This document shows positions 48,329 through 57,339 of a DNA stretch of 64,000 nt, piece by piece; position 1 is the stretch's first letter, and every line of letters begins with the position of its first letter. Origin of the DNA: CALMKX01 sp036274895 (GTDB lineage Bacteria; Acidobacteriota; Thermoanaerobaculia; Multivoradales; SZUA-115); assembly GCA_036274895.1 (NCBI GenBank), contig DASUEU010000033.1:1-64000 (forward strand), given 5' to 3'. The notes beneath the pieces are model-generated. The model worked only from the letters and a program-made list of their open reading frames with translations, had not been told where the DNA came from and did no database searches. Both the position numbers and the translations under genes were made by a program.

Positions 48329-49654
48329 TCAGGGCACCACGAGGCCCCAGGCCGAGGTGTCACCGCTCTCGAAGCCGTCGGTGAAGAGGGTGCTGTTGCT
48401 GTCCAAGCTGGTCTCGACCAGGAACGCCGCCGCCAGGCGGGCGAACTTGGCGGCGTGGGCGGCGCTGTTGCCGAGGGTCGCCACGGTGTCGCTCGTCGTG
48501 TGGATGGTCGGGTTGTACTGGCCGAACCGGGCCTCGAAGGCGAAGGCGGCAGGATAGCCCCGGTTGTGCCAGGGGGCGTGGTCCGAGCAGGCGTAGCCGC
48601 AGGTGGCCGACGTCCAGAGCAGGCCGGGCTGGTAGGTCTCGAGCAGGTCGACCAAGAAGGCGGTGAGGGTCGCGTTGGTCCAATCCGAGATGAAGGCCAC
48701 GTCCTCGGCCGAGCCGTGGTAGCCGGTCATGTCCTGCTGGAGCACCGCAACGACGTTGGCGCCGGCGGTCTGGTAAGCCGCGGCGAGGTCGTTGGAGCCC
48801 CGCAGCCCCACCTCCTCGGCCGCGTAGGCCATGACACGGACCGTGCGCTGGGGCGCGAAGCCCGAGGCCAGAACCACGCGGACCACTTCGGAGAGGGTCG
48901 CCACCCCCGAAGCGTCGTCGTCAGCGCCCGGGGCGTTGCAGCTTGGATTGCCCGAGCAACCGGAAGAGATCGAGTCCTGGTGGGCGCCGAGGACGATGAT
49001 CTGGTCCGCGAGGCTGGTGCCGGGGATGGTCAGCACCACCGAGGGTTGCGGAGTGACCCCGGCCGGATGGGTCACCAGCTCGACGGTCACTTCCGGCCGG
49101 CCGGCGGCGTAGCCCGCCCAGAGGTTCTTGATCCAGTTCGCCGACGAGGTGCCCGAGGCGTGCGCGTGGTAGCGGTTCGGGAAGCCGGTGGAAAGGGTGG
49201 TGACGGTGGCGAGGATCTGCGCCTCGTCGACGGCCCCCGCCACCTGTGCCACCCAAGCCGGCTGGTCGATGGCGAAGGGCAGGGTGCCCTCGGTCCGGCG
49301 TTCGAGGGAGGCCACCCGGGCCAGCTCCGCCTGGCCGTCCGCGAGGCTCTGATGGGCCATGAAGCCGCCGCAGCGGGCGAGCTCCGTGTGTAAGCGCTGG
49401 CTCAGCTCGGCCACTCGCACGGAGGGAATGCGCGTCAGCACCACCCCCTCCGCCTCGCCCAGCCGAGGCAGCGGCAGCAGCCAGCTCGCGGTCGCGTAGG
49501 CCTCGCGGTCCAAGGTGATCCAGACCTCGTCCCCGGCGTCGTCGGCAGCTCGGGTGGTGAACGGAAGACCGGGAGCGAGGGCCAGCAGGGCGAAGCAGGC
49601 GAGGATCCTGAGGAAAGAACGGCCCGGAACAGCTGCCGAACGATCGGGTGTCAT
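48329..49654 (-). CDS. secreted M28 zinc aminopeptidase with DGFESG tail
   Basis: 441 residues, ATG 49654. Signal peptide region FLRILACFALLALAPGLPFT. Zinc ligands of family M28 are visible in order: LGAHQDS, APGADDDASGVA, YAAEEVGLRGS (catalytic Glu pair), QQDMTGYHG and NPTIHTTSD. It trims N-terminal residues from peptides outside the cell. The C-terminus LFTDGFESGDTSAWGLVVP matches that of the dehydrogenase-like protein at 31137. The frame upstream of the ATG belongs to the antisense of the nuclease gene. Confidence 0.88.
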   Translation of the reverse strand: MTPDRSAAVPGRSFLRILACFALLALAPGLPFTTRAADDAGDEVWITLDREAYATASWLLPLPRLGEAEGVVLTRIPSVRVAELSQRLHTELARCGGFMAHQSLADGQAELARVASLERRTEGTLPFAIDQPAWVAQVAGAVDEAQILATVTTLSTGFPNRYHAHASGTSSANWIKNLWAGYAAGRPEVTVELVTHPAGVTPQPSVVLTIPGTSLADQIIVLGAHQDSISSGCSGNPSCNAPGADDDASGVATLSEVVRVVLASGFAPQRTVRVMAYAAEEVGLRGSNDLAAAYQTAGANVVAVLQQDMTGYHGSAEDVAFISDWTNATLTAFLVDLLETYQPGLLWTSATCGYACSDHAPWHNRGYPAAFAFEARFGQYNPTIHTTSDTVATLGNSAAHAAKFARLAAAFLVETSLDSNSTLFTDGFESGDTSAWGLVVP

Positions 49655-49707
49655 GGCGCGAACACTAACCCAAGTCAGCGGCCCGAGGGGAAAGCGGGCC
49701 GGCCCTC

Positions 49708-49728
49708 CCAGGTGCCAGCCATTTGGGA
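49708..49728 (-). repeat. REP-A copy
   Basis: CCAGGTGCCAGCCATTTGGG; the outer base pairs have changed together (CCC/GGG), so the stem is kept. Confidence 0.85.
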
Positions 49729-49782
49729 GACGTCTCCCCGCCCACGCCGGAGCGTGGACGGGGAAGGCCCGTGAGGGTAGGT

Positions 49783-52700
49783 CTACGCCCGACGCGACCT
49801 CCGGCCGAGCAGGCCGAGGCCCAGACCGGCGAGCAGGAGCGCCAGGAGCGCCAGGCCCGCGGTGTCGAGGGCCGGGATGTCGATCGCCGGCATCCCGACC
49901 ACCACGAAGCCCGTGGGGTCCCCGGCGGCGGTGGTCGAGATGTCGTCGCTCACCGCGCTGGCTTCGTTGGTGCCGTTGCCGTCGCCGTCGAAGGACAGCG
50001 TCGCCTGGTTGGTGATGGTGGTATCCGGCGCCACGTCGGCGGCGATCGTCGCCACGATGGTGATCGTCACCGAGGCGCCGGGCAGGAGCGAGCCGTTCCA
50101 GGTCACCGTGTTGGTGCCCAGGGTCGCGGTCGCCGTGCCCGAGGTGGCCGAGGCGGAGACCAGCGCCAGCTCCGGCGGTAGCACGTCGGTCAGCTCGGGC
50201 CCCGGGTTGTCGGCCTGCACGCGGTTCGAGGTGTTGGTCACCACCACGGTGTAGTTCACGTCGCCACCCGGCTGGAAGTCGCCGTCGACGCTCTTGGTTG
50301 CCGCGAGCGCGGCCGGCGAGAGCACCGCCGTCGAGGACGGCGCCGTGACCAGGATCGGCTGGCCGTCGTCGCTGGCGGAAAGCTCGGCCTGGTTCGAGAT
50401 CGTGGAGCCGGCCGGGGCCAGCAGCCCCACCTCGACCACCAGGGTGAAGACGGCGCTGCCCGCCGGCATGCCCGCGGTGGTGCTGCAGGTGACGGTGCCA
50501 CTGGCGCCCACGGCGGGCGTGGTGCAGCTCCAGCCGGCCGGCGACGCCAGGGACACGAAGGTGGTGTCCGCGGGCAGCGGATCGGTGAGCGTGGCGCTGT
50601 CCAGAGGCTGACCGGAGCTGTTGGTGGCGGTCAGGGTGTAGGTCAGCGGGTCGAGGGTCTGCACCGGGTCCGGCGTGTCGGTCTTGATCAGCGCCACCTG
50701 CATGCCCGGGTTGGACACCGTGGTCTGGGCCGTGGCCGAGCCGTTGCCCGGATTGGGGTCGGGCGAGGTGGCGGAGACCGTGGCCGTGTTGTTGAGCACG
50801 GTGCCGTGGGAGACGCTGGCCTGGACGGTGACCACCAGGGTGAACACGGCGCTGCCCGGGGCGAAGCTGGCGATCGAGCAAGTGACGGTGCCACCCGAGC
50901 CCACGGCCGGGGTGGTGCAGCTCCAGCCGCCCGGCGAGCTCAAGGAGACGAAGGTCGTGCCGGCCGGCAAGGTGTCGCTCATGCTGACCGTGGTGCCGAA
51001 GCTCGGGCCGGCGTTGGTGACGGTCACCGTGTAGGTGAGGTTGTTGCCGGCGGTCACCGGGTCGGGGGTATCCGTCTTGGTGATCGAGAGGTCGGCCGAG
51101 GCGGCGACCGTGGTGGTGGCGGTGGCGCTCTCGTTTCCCGAGCTGGGGTCGGGGGTCGTCGAGGTGACCGTCGCGGTGTTGGAGAGGACCGTGCCGGCGG
51201 CCACCGAAGGCGCGACCGCCACGGTGAGGGTGAAGACGGCGTTGCCGACGGCGAAGGCCGGGTTGGAGCAGGAGACCGTGCCGCCCGAGCCCACGGCCGG
51301 GGTGGTGCAGCTCCAGCCGCCGGGCGAAGCAAGCGAGACGAAGGTGGTGCCGGCCGGCAGGGTGTCGGAGACCGAGGCGCTGGCCGCCACGGCTGGACCG
51401 TTGTTGGTGGCAGTGATGGTGTAGACCAGGTTGGTTCCGGCCACCACCGGATCGGTGCCGTCGGTCTTGGTCATCGCGAGGTCGGCACCGCCGAAGGCGG
51501 CCACCTCGAAGTAGGCCACCAGCGGGTCGTGGTCGGCCAGCCGGATGGCGTTGGCCGCGTTGTTGCGGGCGGTCTCCGGGAAGTCAGCGTTGATCCGCGG
51601 GTGCTCCAGGCGGTGGGAGAGGGTGTCGGTGATCAGGGGCTGGTTGACCAGCGCGTGGTCGAGGGACTGGGCGTTGCCGTCGAAGATGAAGGAGTAGCGG
51701 TCGCTGGCGGGGGGCGAGTCGAAGAGGTTGTCGAAGTCCGGGTTGACCAGGTCGATGCCGTCCCCGGGCACGGCGGTCTGGTTGTCCGGGGACGGTGTGC
51801 CGTCGATCACTCCCATCGAGTCACCCAGCCCGTCGTTGACCTCGAAGGCGTTGAAGTCGCCCACCAGGACGATGTGCTCGGCGGGGTCGCCGACCTGCCG
51901 TGCCTGCACCAGGTTGGCCAGGAACTCGGCCTGCTGCTGCCGCTTGGCGCGCACCCGCTCGCCCACCGTGGCCCAGCCGTTCGAGCCGGCGCTGGGGTCC
52001 GAGGCGCCGTTCAAGGAGCGCAGGTGGTTGACGATCACCACGATGGGGAAGCTCGTCCCGTTCGGGTGGTTGACGATCGCGTCGAGCACCAGGGAGGGCC
52101 GGTCGTTGAGTAGCTCGCTGGAGCTGTCGGGGTTGACGAAGAGGGTGGCGGCGCCCTCCTGGGTGACGCTCACCACGGTCACCCGCGGTGTGGCGCCGAA
52201 GACCGTGGCCGTCTTGACCAGGAAGCCCACGTCGATGCCGCCGACGTCATTGCCTTCCACCAGGAACGACGCGTAGATCGGGTCGGGCTGGCTGTTGGCG
52301 ATGGCATCGGCGCTGATGCGCGCGGCCAGGGCCTGGAGAGTGGTCAAGTTCTCGATCTCGACGACGCCGATGATGTCCGGGAAGCGCAGGAAGTTGCGGA
52401 TGCCGATCGAGGCCTTGTTGAGCCGGTTGTCGAAGGCCGTGGCGGTGAGCACCGGCTCGCCGATGCCCGGGTCGTTCACCGTGTCGAAGAAGCGCTGGAG
52501 GTTGTAGGCCGCGACGGTGAACTCCAGGGATGTTGGCGGGGTCACGGCCACGGCCGTGGGGCCACCGGCCACGGTGGGAGGCGTCGGTGGGTCCGGGTTG
52601 ATGCTGTAGGTGCGGAAGGTGTAGTCCATGGGACCCACCAGGTTCGAGACCACGGCGCCGGCGCCGACGTCGATGGCGACGGAGCCGGTCAAGTTGTCGC

Positions 52701-54402
52701 TGTCCACCCGGATGCGCTCGGGGTTCGCGTCGAAGCGGGGGATGGGCGGGATGGTGCCGGCGGGCGGCGGGTCCGGGGCCTGGATGCCGGCCTCGCGGAA
52801 GGGCCGCGCATTGCCGGTGACCACGCCGTAGAAGACGCCCTGGCTGGTGGCCGTGGCGTTGGCCTCGTTGATGCTGCCCAGGGTGGGCCCGGAGACGGTC
52901 AAGGAGGCGACCGACACCCGCATCCCCTCGAGCCGCTCGAGCTGGTCGTGCACGCCGGCCGGATCGGGGAAGGTGGCGGTCAGGGGGATCGGCGCCGGCA
53001 GGGGGTTGCCGGTCGAGATCTGGACCACGGTGGGCGCGGTCAGCTCGGTCAGCGGCGGCTGGAGCGGGTCCTGGCTGGGCACGAACTCGGTGACCGTGCC
53101 GGTGACCTGCACCAGGGCGCCGACCACCGCGGCCGCCGGCGGCGCCGCGCCGACGAAGACCAGGATGCCCTCGGAGGTGGCCGGGTCGGCGTCGTAGTCG
53201 GCTTCCTCTTCCTGGATGAAGAAGCCGTTGCTGCGCACGCCAGTGACGATGGCCCTCACCGTGACGCTGCTGCCCACGATCGGGGAGGAGGCCCCCGGGC
53301 CCTGGACGTCGTGGATCGGGGTGATCGCCACGTCGTCGTTGTTGATGGTGCCCAGGCCCTGGCCCTGACCGGCGGGGACGTTGGCCCCGGTGACGTTGGT
53401 GACGTTGACGAAGTAGGTCTCGTTCGCCTCCGGGTTGGTGTCACCGTTGACCGTGACGTTGAAGGTGTAGGTCGAGCTGCCCATCGGGATGGTCTGCCCG
53501 GTCAGCGAGTTGAGCACGTAGTCGTTGTCGGCGAGGGTGGCGGAGTCGTCGGCCGTGGTGATGTCGAAGGTGACGCCGCCGGCGCCGGCCGGCGCGGACA
53601 GGCTCACCGTGAAGGTGGCGGTGACGGTGCCGGCATCGCCCTCGGTGACCATCACGTCGTCGATCGAGAGATTGGGGATGACCGGGCCGCCGGGGTTGGG
53701 GGTCAAGGAGAAGTCGTCCACCGCCAGGCCGTCGTCGGCGCCCGAGGCGTTCGCGTCCACCCAGCGGATCCAGAAGGTCGCGCCGTTGGCGATCGAGAGG
53801 GCAGGAACGGTGCTCGAGAGCGCAGTGCGGTTGGCGGCGGCGTTACCGTCCTTGGCGCCGGTGGTGGCGGTGACCGGGGTGATGAAGTTGAGGGCCGCGA
53901 CGCCGGTCCAGGCGCCGGTGGTCAGGCTGATGGCGTCCAGGCTGTACTCGAAGTTGATCTGGTCGGTGCGGGCGGCCGTGCCCAGGCGCCATTCCTCGCC
54001 GGTGTAGCTCACCTGGAAGCTGCTGATGGTGACGCCGGTGTTGTTGGTGAAGCAGGCGCCGAAGAGCGGGATGAGGGTGCCGCTCTGGAGGCCACCGAGG
54101 GCGCGGTCCGTGGCCGCCGTCGAGCCGTAGCTGTAGGTGTCGCCGGTGTTGCTGCCCCCGGTGTCGACGGCGTACTGCTCATTGTCGCGAGCGCCGCCGC
54201 CGGTCTCGGTCATGAACCAGCCGGTGATGGTCAGGTTGTTGGTGGTGCTGCCCGCCGTGTTGGAGAGGGTGTCGAAGTTCTGGCTCACGGCCGAGCCCGG
54301 GGTGGTCAAGCTGACGCACTGGGCCGAGGCTGGAGCGGAAGCGAGGAGGGCCAGGAGAGAGAGAACGAGGCAGGTGGCCAGCGGGCGCAGGGCGGGCTTC
54401 AT
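49783..54402 (-). CDS. large extracellular nuclease with Calx-beta, DUF11 repeats and IPTL-CTERM-like anchor
   Basis: 1539 residues. Signal peptide CLVLSLLALLASAPASAQ. A lamin-tail/fibre-like N-domain is followed by a Calx-beta domain (IDDVMVTEGDAGTVTATFTV). Then come an OB-type segment (VGALVQVTGTVTEFVPSQDP) and an endonuclease/exonuclease/phosphatase domain with VIVNHLRS, VLVGDFNAFEVNDGLGD, AQSLDHALVN and RLADHDPLVAYF as catalytic blocks, as in ExeM/NucH. Next are three DUF11 repeats, nearly copies of each other (SDTLPAGTTFVSLASPGGWS), and a diverged fourth. The end, MPAIDIPALDTAGLALLALL with GRRSRRA, is an IPTL-CTERM-like sorting signal. It degrades DNA at the cell surface. Any sorting enzyme lies outside this window. 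Confidence 0.88.
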   Translation of the reverse strand: MKPALRPLATCLVLSLLALLASAPASAQCVSLTTPGSAVSQNFDTLSNTAGSTTNNLTITGWFMTETGGGARDNEQYAVDTGGSNTGDTYSYGSTAATDRALGGLQSGTLIPLFGACFTNNTGVTISSFQVSYTGEEWRLGTAARTDQINFEYSLDAISLTTGAWTGVAALNFITPVTATTGAKDGNAAANRTALSSTVPALSIANGATFWIRWVDANASGADDGLAVDDFSLTPNPGGPVIPNLSIDDVMVTEGDAGTVTATFTVSLSAPAGAGGVTFDITTADDSATLADNDYVLNSLTGQTIPMGSSTYTFNVTVNGDTNPEANETYFVNVTNVTGANVPAGQGQGLGTINNDDVAITPIHDVQGPGASSPIVGSSVTVRAIVTGVRSNGFFIQEEEADYDADPATSEGILVFVGAAPPAAAVVGALVQVTGTVTEFVPSQDPLQPPLTELTAPTVVQISTGNPLPAPIPLTATFPDPAGVHDQLERLEGMRVSVASLTVSGPTLGSINEANATATSQGVFYGVVTGNARPFREAGIQAPDPPPAGTIPPIPRFDANPERIRVDSDNLTGSVAIDVGAGAVVSNLVGPMDYTFRTYSINPDPPTPPTVAGGPTAVAVTPPTSLEFTVAAYNLQRFFDTVNDPGIGEPVLTATAFDNRLNKASIGIRNFLRFPDIIGVVEIENLTTLQALAARISADAIANSQPDPIYASFLVEGNDVGGIDVGFLVKTATVFGATPRVTVVSVTQEGAATLFVNPDSSSELLNDRPSLVLDAIVNHPNGTSFPIVVIVNHLRSLNGASDPSAGSNGWATVGERVRAKRQQQAEFLANLVQARQVGDPAEHIVLVGDFNAFEVNDGLGDSMGVIDGTPSPDNQTAVPGDGIDLVNPDFDNLFDSPPASDRYSFIFDGNAQSLDHALVNQPLITDTLSHRLEHPRINADFPETARNNAANAIRLADHDPLVAYFEVAAFGGADLAMTKTDGTDPVVAGTNLVYTITATNNGPAVAASASVSDTLPAGTTFVSLASPGGWSCTTPAVGSGGTVSCSNPAFAVGNAVFTLTVAVAPSVAAGTVLSNTATVTSTTPDPSSGNESATATTTVAASADLSITKTDTPDPVTAGNNLTYTVTVTNAGPSFGTTVSMSDTLPAGTTFVSLSSPGGWSCTTPAVGSGGTVTCSIASFAPGSAVFTLVVTVQASVSHGTVLNNTATVSATSPDPNPGNGSATAQTTVSNPGMQVALIKTDTPDPVQTLDPLTYTLTATNSSGQPLDSATLTDPLPADTTFVSLASPAGWSCTTPAVGASGTVTCSTTAGMPAGSAVFTLVVEVGLLAPAGSTISNQAELSASDDGQPILVTAPSSTAVLSPAALAATKSVDGDFQPGGDVNYTVVVTNTSNRVQADNPGPELTDVLPPELALVSASATSGTATATLGTNTVTWNGSLLPGASVTITIVATIAADVAPDTTITNQATLSFDGDGNGTNEASAVSDDISTTAAGDPTGFVVVGMPAIDIPALDTAGLALLALLLAGLGLGLLGRRSRRA

Positions 54403-54525
54403 GGGATTGACTCCATTTCGCTTGGATGCGGGAGGAACGAGGCCGGGAACGGGTCATTCTCCCTCGGCCACGCCTGGTTTGGCAACCGAGACGCCGGCGA
54501 CGAAGGGGCGACAGCTTGGTGCCTT

Positions 54526-54550
54526 CCCCGAGGTGCCAGCCATTTCGGGG
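54526..54550 (-). repeat. REP-A copy with long stem
   Basis: CCCCGAGGTGCCAGCCATTT plus CGGGG. It lies in the 54403-54704 divergent gap, which otherwise holds the promoter region of the glutamine synthetase gene. Confidence 0.9.
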
Positions 54551-54617
54551 CGGTGGATGCGTCGAGGGTCTGTTGACCTGTTTTGTGTTATTTGTGGTGG
54601 AAACTAGGCTAGTCTAC

Positions 54618-54645
54618 TTGACTTTTAGTCTAGCTTGGCTAGGAT
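54618..54645 (+). promoter_or_regulatory. candidate promoter of glutamine synthetase with TAGTCTA repeats
   Basis: TTGACT (54618-54623), a 16-base spacer and TAGGAT (54640-54645). The stretch is strikingly AT-rich for this genome. TAGTCTAC at 54610 and TAGTCTAG at 54626 are direct repeats 16 bases apart and overlap the -35 box. Together with CTAGGCTAG/CTAGCTTGGCTAG they make an imperfect operator-like palindrome. Confidence 0.5.
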
Positions 54646-54704
54646 GAAGTCGTTCGGAGCCAGCCAACCACTCTCCCCCCTCCGGGGTCGAACCAAGGAG
54701 ACCT

Positions 54705-56141
54705 ATGACCACCACACCCCTACGCGATTTCCTCGAGATCCCCTACGAGCAACTCGAGGAGATGAACGTCGCCGCCAAGCAGGAGCGCCTCGATCGCAAG
54801 GATCCCGACAAGGTCCGCGAGGAGCGCCTCCGCTACCTGGCCGGCGAGAAGCGGATCAAGGCGGTGACCGTCTGCTTCACCGACCTCGAAGGCCGCTTCC
54901 ACATGCTCGACTACGACAAGAAGTTCCTCCTGAAGTCGGCCGACAACTTGACCTTCGACGGCTCCTCGATTCGCGGCTTCTCCCAGCAGGCCGAGAGCGA
55001 TCTGCGCCTGGCCATCGATTGGCCGGCTTTCTACTGGCTGCCGGCGGACATCTTCGGTCCGGGCAAGGTGCTGGTCTTCGGCGAGGTCCAGGAGCGCGAC
55101 GGCAGCCCCTACCGGGGCGACCTGCGCGCCCGCCTCAAGGCCTACGCCGGCCAGCTGTGGGCCAAGGACGAGACGGTCGCCTACGCCTCGAACGAGATCG
55201 AGGGCTTCCTCTTCCACGGCCGGGACGCCGAGCGCCGCTATCCCGACACCGGGGTCTTCGAGTTCATCTCTACCGGCGGCTACTACCACTCCCTGCCCGG
55301 CGACGCCCTGCGCCAGTTCATCGATACCGCCGCCGAGGTGCAGCGGGCGATGGGCTTCAACAACGAAAAGGACCACCCCGAGGTGGCCCCCTCGCAGTTC
55401 GAGATGAACTACGGCTACACCGAGATCACCATCGCCGCCGACCAGGTGCAGCTCTACAAGCTGCTGTCGCGGCAGGTGGCGGCGCGCATGGACATGACCG
55501 CGAGCTTCCTGCCCAAGCCGGTCACCGGCGTCAACGGCAACGGCATGCACACCAACATGTCGATCGGCCGCAGGGGCCAGAACCTGTTCTTCGACGCCAA
55601 GGGCCAGGACGGGCTTTCGGCCGCGGGCTGGAGCTTCATCCACCGCATCCTGGCCAACGGCAACGACCTCTGCCTGATCTTGAACTCGAGCGTCAACTCC
55701 TACCGCCGGCTCGACCCCCACTTCGAGGCCCCGAACCAGATCAAGGCCTCGGCCATCGACCGCGGCTCGATGGTGCGCATCCCCCTGGGCAACGAGAAGT
55801 CCGCCCGTGTCGAGGTGCGCTCGATCGCCCCGGACGCCAACCCCTACCTCGCCCTCTATAGCCTGGTGCGCACCGGCATCGAGGGGCCGGCCGAGGGAGA
55901 GAACGACGGCAAGCGGCCGCGCACCCGCTTTCTGCCGGACAACATCTACGACGCCATCCGCCTGTTCAAGCAGAGCCGTTGGGCGGCCGAGCTGATGGGC
56001 GAGGAGGTGCACGGCAAGTACGCCGATCTCAAGCTCGCCGCCGCCGAGCGCTGCCCCAAGGCCCTGGGCGCGCGGGTCAAGCGCTCGGAGATCCAGTTCC
56101 ACCACGAGGTCACCAACCAGTACCTCTGGTCGCGGTTCTGA
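54705..56141 (+). CDS. glnA: glutamine synthetase (type I-like)
   Basis: 478 residues, CAAGGAG ahead of the ATG. It joins ammonia to glutamate with ATP. Visible motifs: beta-grasp loop FDGSSIRGF, metal Glu in SNEIEGFLFHG and SQFEMNYGYTEITIAADQVQ, ATP loop GVNGNGMHTNMSI, and the NSYRRLDPHFEAPNQIKASA ... RVEVRSIAPDANPYLAL block. At the place of the adenylylation site NLYDLP it reads LPDNIYDAI: the Tyr is present but its Leu-Pro context is not. Regulation by adenylylation is therefore doubtful, and the operator-like promoter may be the main control. Confidence 0.9.
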   Translation: MTTTPLRDFLEIPYEQLEEMNVAAKQERLDRKDPDKVREERLRYLAGEKRIKAVTVCFTDLEGRFHMLDYDKKFLLKSADNLTFDGSSIRGFSQQAESDLRLAIDWPAFYWLPADIFGPGKVLVFGEVQERDGSPYRGDLRARLKAYAGQLWAKDETVAYASNEIEGFLFHGRDAERRYPDTGVFEFISTGGYYHSLPGDALRQFIDTAAEVQRAMGFNNEKDHPEVAPSQFEMNYGYTEITIAADQVQLYKLLSRQVAARMDMTASFLPKPVTGVNGNGMHTNMSIGRRGQNLFFDAKGQDGLSAAGWSFIHRILANGNDLCLILNSSVNSYRRLDPHFEAPNQIKASAIDRGSMVRIPLGNEKSARVEVRSIAPDANPYLALYSLVRTGIEGPAEGENDGKRPRTRFLPDNIYDAIRLFKQSRWAAELMGEEVHGKYADLKLAAAERCPKALGARVKRSEIQFHHEVTNQYLWSRF

Positions 56142-56171
56142 GGCCCTGCGCTGGCCGGTGCCGGCCGCTCC

Positions 56172-56192
56172 TCGAAGTGCCTGGCACCTCGG
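56172..56192 (+). repeat. REP-A copy
   Basis: CGAAGTGCCTGGCACCTCGG (56173-56192), flanked by CTC/GAG-type pairing, between convergent genes where it could act as a terminator. Confidence 0.9.
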
Positions 56193-56225
56193 GGAGCGCC
56201 CCTTTGGGGCCGGCCAGCCGCGAAG

Positions 56226-56849
56226 CTAACGTCGGCGCGAGCGGTACCACGACGCCGCGCCCACGACGAGGGCGAGCGCCACGAGGCCGACCAAGAGGAG
56301 GGGCCGGGACCGATTCGGTTCCGGCTCCGGGTCTGCGACCACCGAGACGGTACCGACGTTGGTCACGGGCTGGCCCGTCTGTCGGTCGAAGGCCCGGCCC
56401 ACGAACGGCCGGTGCGGCGGCAGTGCGAACGGCGCCCGCAACTTGAGGCTCCCCAGCTTGGCAGGGCCGTTGATCCGCGAGCTGCCGAAGTAGTTCAGCC
56501 GGAGGTTGGGAGTGTTGGGGCTGTCCGCGACGCCCTCGGCGGGCTGCTCGAGTGTGGGGTGGATCGAAGCCTTCCAGTCCTTCGGAAGGGTCTCGAAGAG
56601 ATCCTCTGGGGTCCGGCCACGCAGCACGTCGAGGTCGGGGATCTCGAGGTGGCCACAGACCTCGCAGATGGGCTCGTAGCGGATGACGAACTGGGAGAGA
56701 TCGACCAAGAGCACGAGCTCAGTGCAGCCGCTTGAGTGCGGATCGATCGCGTGGCACTCGACCTGGATGTCGGCGCGGGCGGCCGAGGGTGCCAGCAGCT
56801 GGCTGAGCAGAGTGCAGGTCAACAACAGCGCAGGGACGGGGGCTTTCAT
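56226..56849 (-). CDS. exported protein with C-terminal membrane anchor
   Basis: 207 residues. Signal peptide LLLTCTLLSQLLAPSAARAD; a single C-terminal helix, SRPLLLVGLVALALVVGAAS, followed by WYRSRRR, the layout of CTERM-type sorted proteins. Between them are four Cys (ECHAIDPHSSGC, PICEVC) that could form disulfides. No family recognised. Single gene. Confidence 0.6.
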   Translation of the reverse strand: MKAPVPALLLTCTLLSQLLAPSAARADIQVECHAIDPHSSGCTELVLLVDLSQFVIRYEPICEVCGHLEIPDLDVLRGRTPEDLFETLPKDWKASIHPTLEQPAEGVADSPNTPNLRLNYFGSSRINGPAKLGSLKLRAPFALPPHRPFVGRAFDRQTGQPVTNVGTVSVVADPEPEPNRSRPLLLVGLVALALVVGAASWYRSRRR

Positions 56850-56962
56850 CGGGCTCTCCTCTCGAGGATCTCAGCAGATGCGGCCGCGGCATCGACCGCG
56901 GCTCGGGTTTCGAGAGGTGGATTCGCGGCCGGCCTCGGAGATCTGACATCAAGCGAGCCGCT

Positions 56963-57028
56963 GCGAGGTGCCAGGCACTTCGGGGGCGGCAACGAAGCGC
57001 CCGCTCCGAGGTACCAGGCACTTCGGGG
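56963..57028 (-). repeat. two REP-A copies
   Basis: GCGAGGTGCCAGGCACTTCG at 56963-56982 and CCGAGGTACCAGGCACTTCG at 57006-57025. In the second the centre GTACCAGGCAC carries one change. Confidence 0.9.
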
Positions 57029-57032
57029 ACGC

Positions 57033-57260
57033 CTACCGCTCGGCGTCGATCACCACGGTCTCGAGCAGGCCGGAGGCACGGCCCAGGCCGAGGCCGAGTC
57101 GGAGGTCTCCCCATGGGCAGGAGTAGATGGTGTAGGCGGGATAGTCCGGCGGGTACTCGGGAGTGGGCGCGTCAAGACTGAAGTTGGGGCCGAAGCGCGC
57201 TTCGAGGTCGGCTCGGCGGATCCCAGCTGCCTTGGCGTCGAGTTCCAGGATCAGCCTCAC
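57033..57260 (-). pseudogene. gene remnant ending at a REP-A copy
   Basis: The frame from GTG 57260 reads RLILELDAKAAGIRRADLEA, RFGPNFSL, EYPPDYPAYTIYSCPWGDLR and GLLETVVIDAER. It has the look of real, ordered protein sequence, but lacks an N-terminal half: immediately upstream is REP-A (57260-57280) in the same frame, then the divergent cupin promoter region. Most likely the C-terminal part of a lost gene. A 75-residue intact protein starting at that GTG is the alternative. Confidence 0.5.
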
Positions 57261-57280
57261 CGAAGTGGCTGGCACCTCGG
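57260..57280 (+). repeat. REP-A copy at the edge of a gene remnant
   Basis: CGAAGTGGCTGGCACCTCGG (57261-57280), 59 bases ahead of the cupin start. Confidence 0.9.
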
Positions 57281-57339
57281 AGCGGGCGGAGCGGTGGGGG
57301 CTGTCCGGGGTGTGACACACTCGGGCCTCCGGAGGTTCC

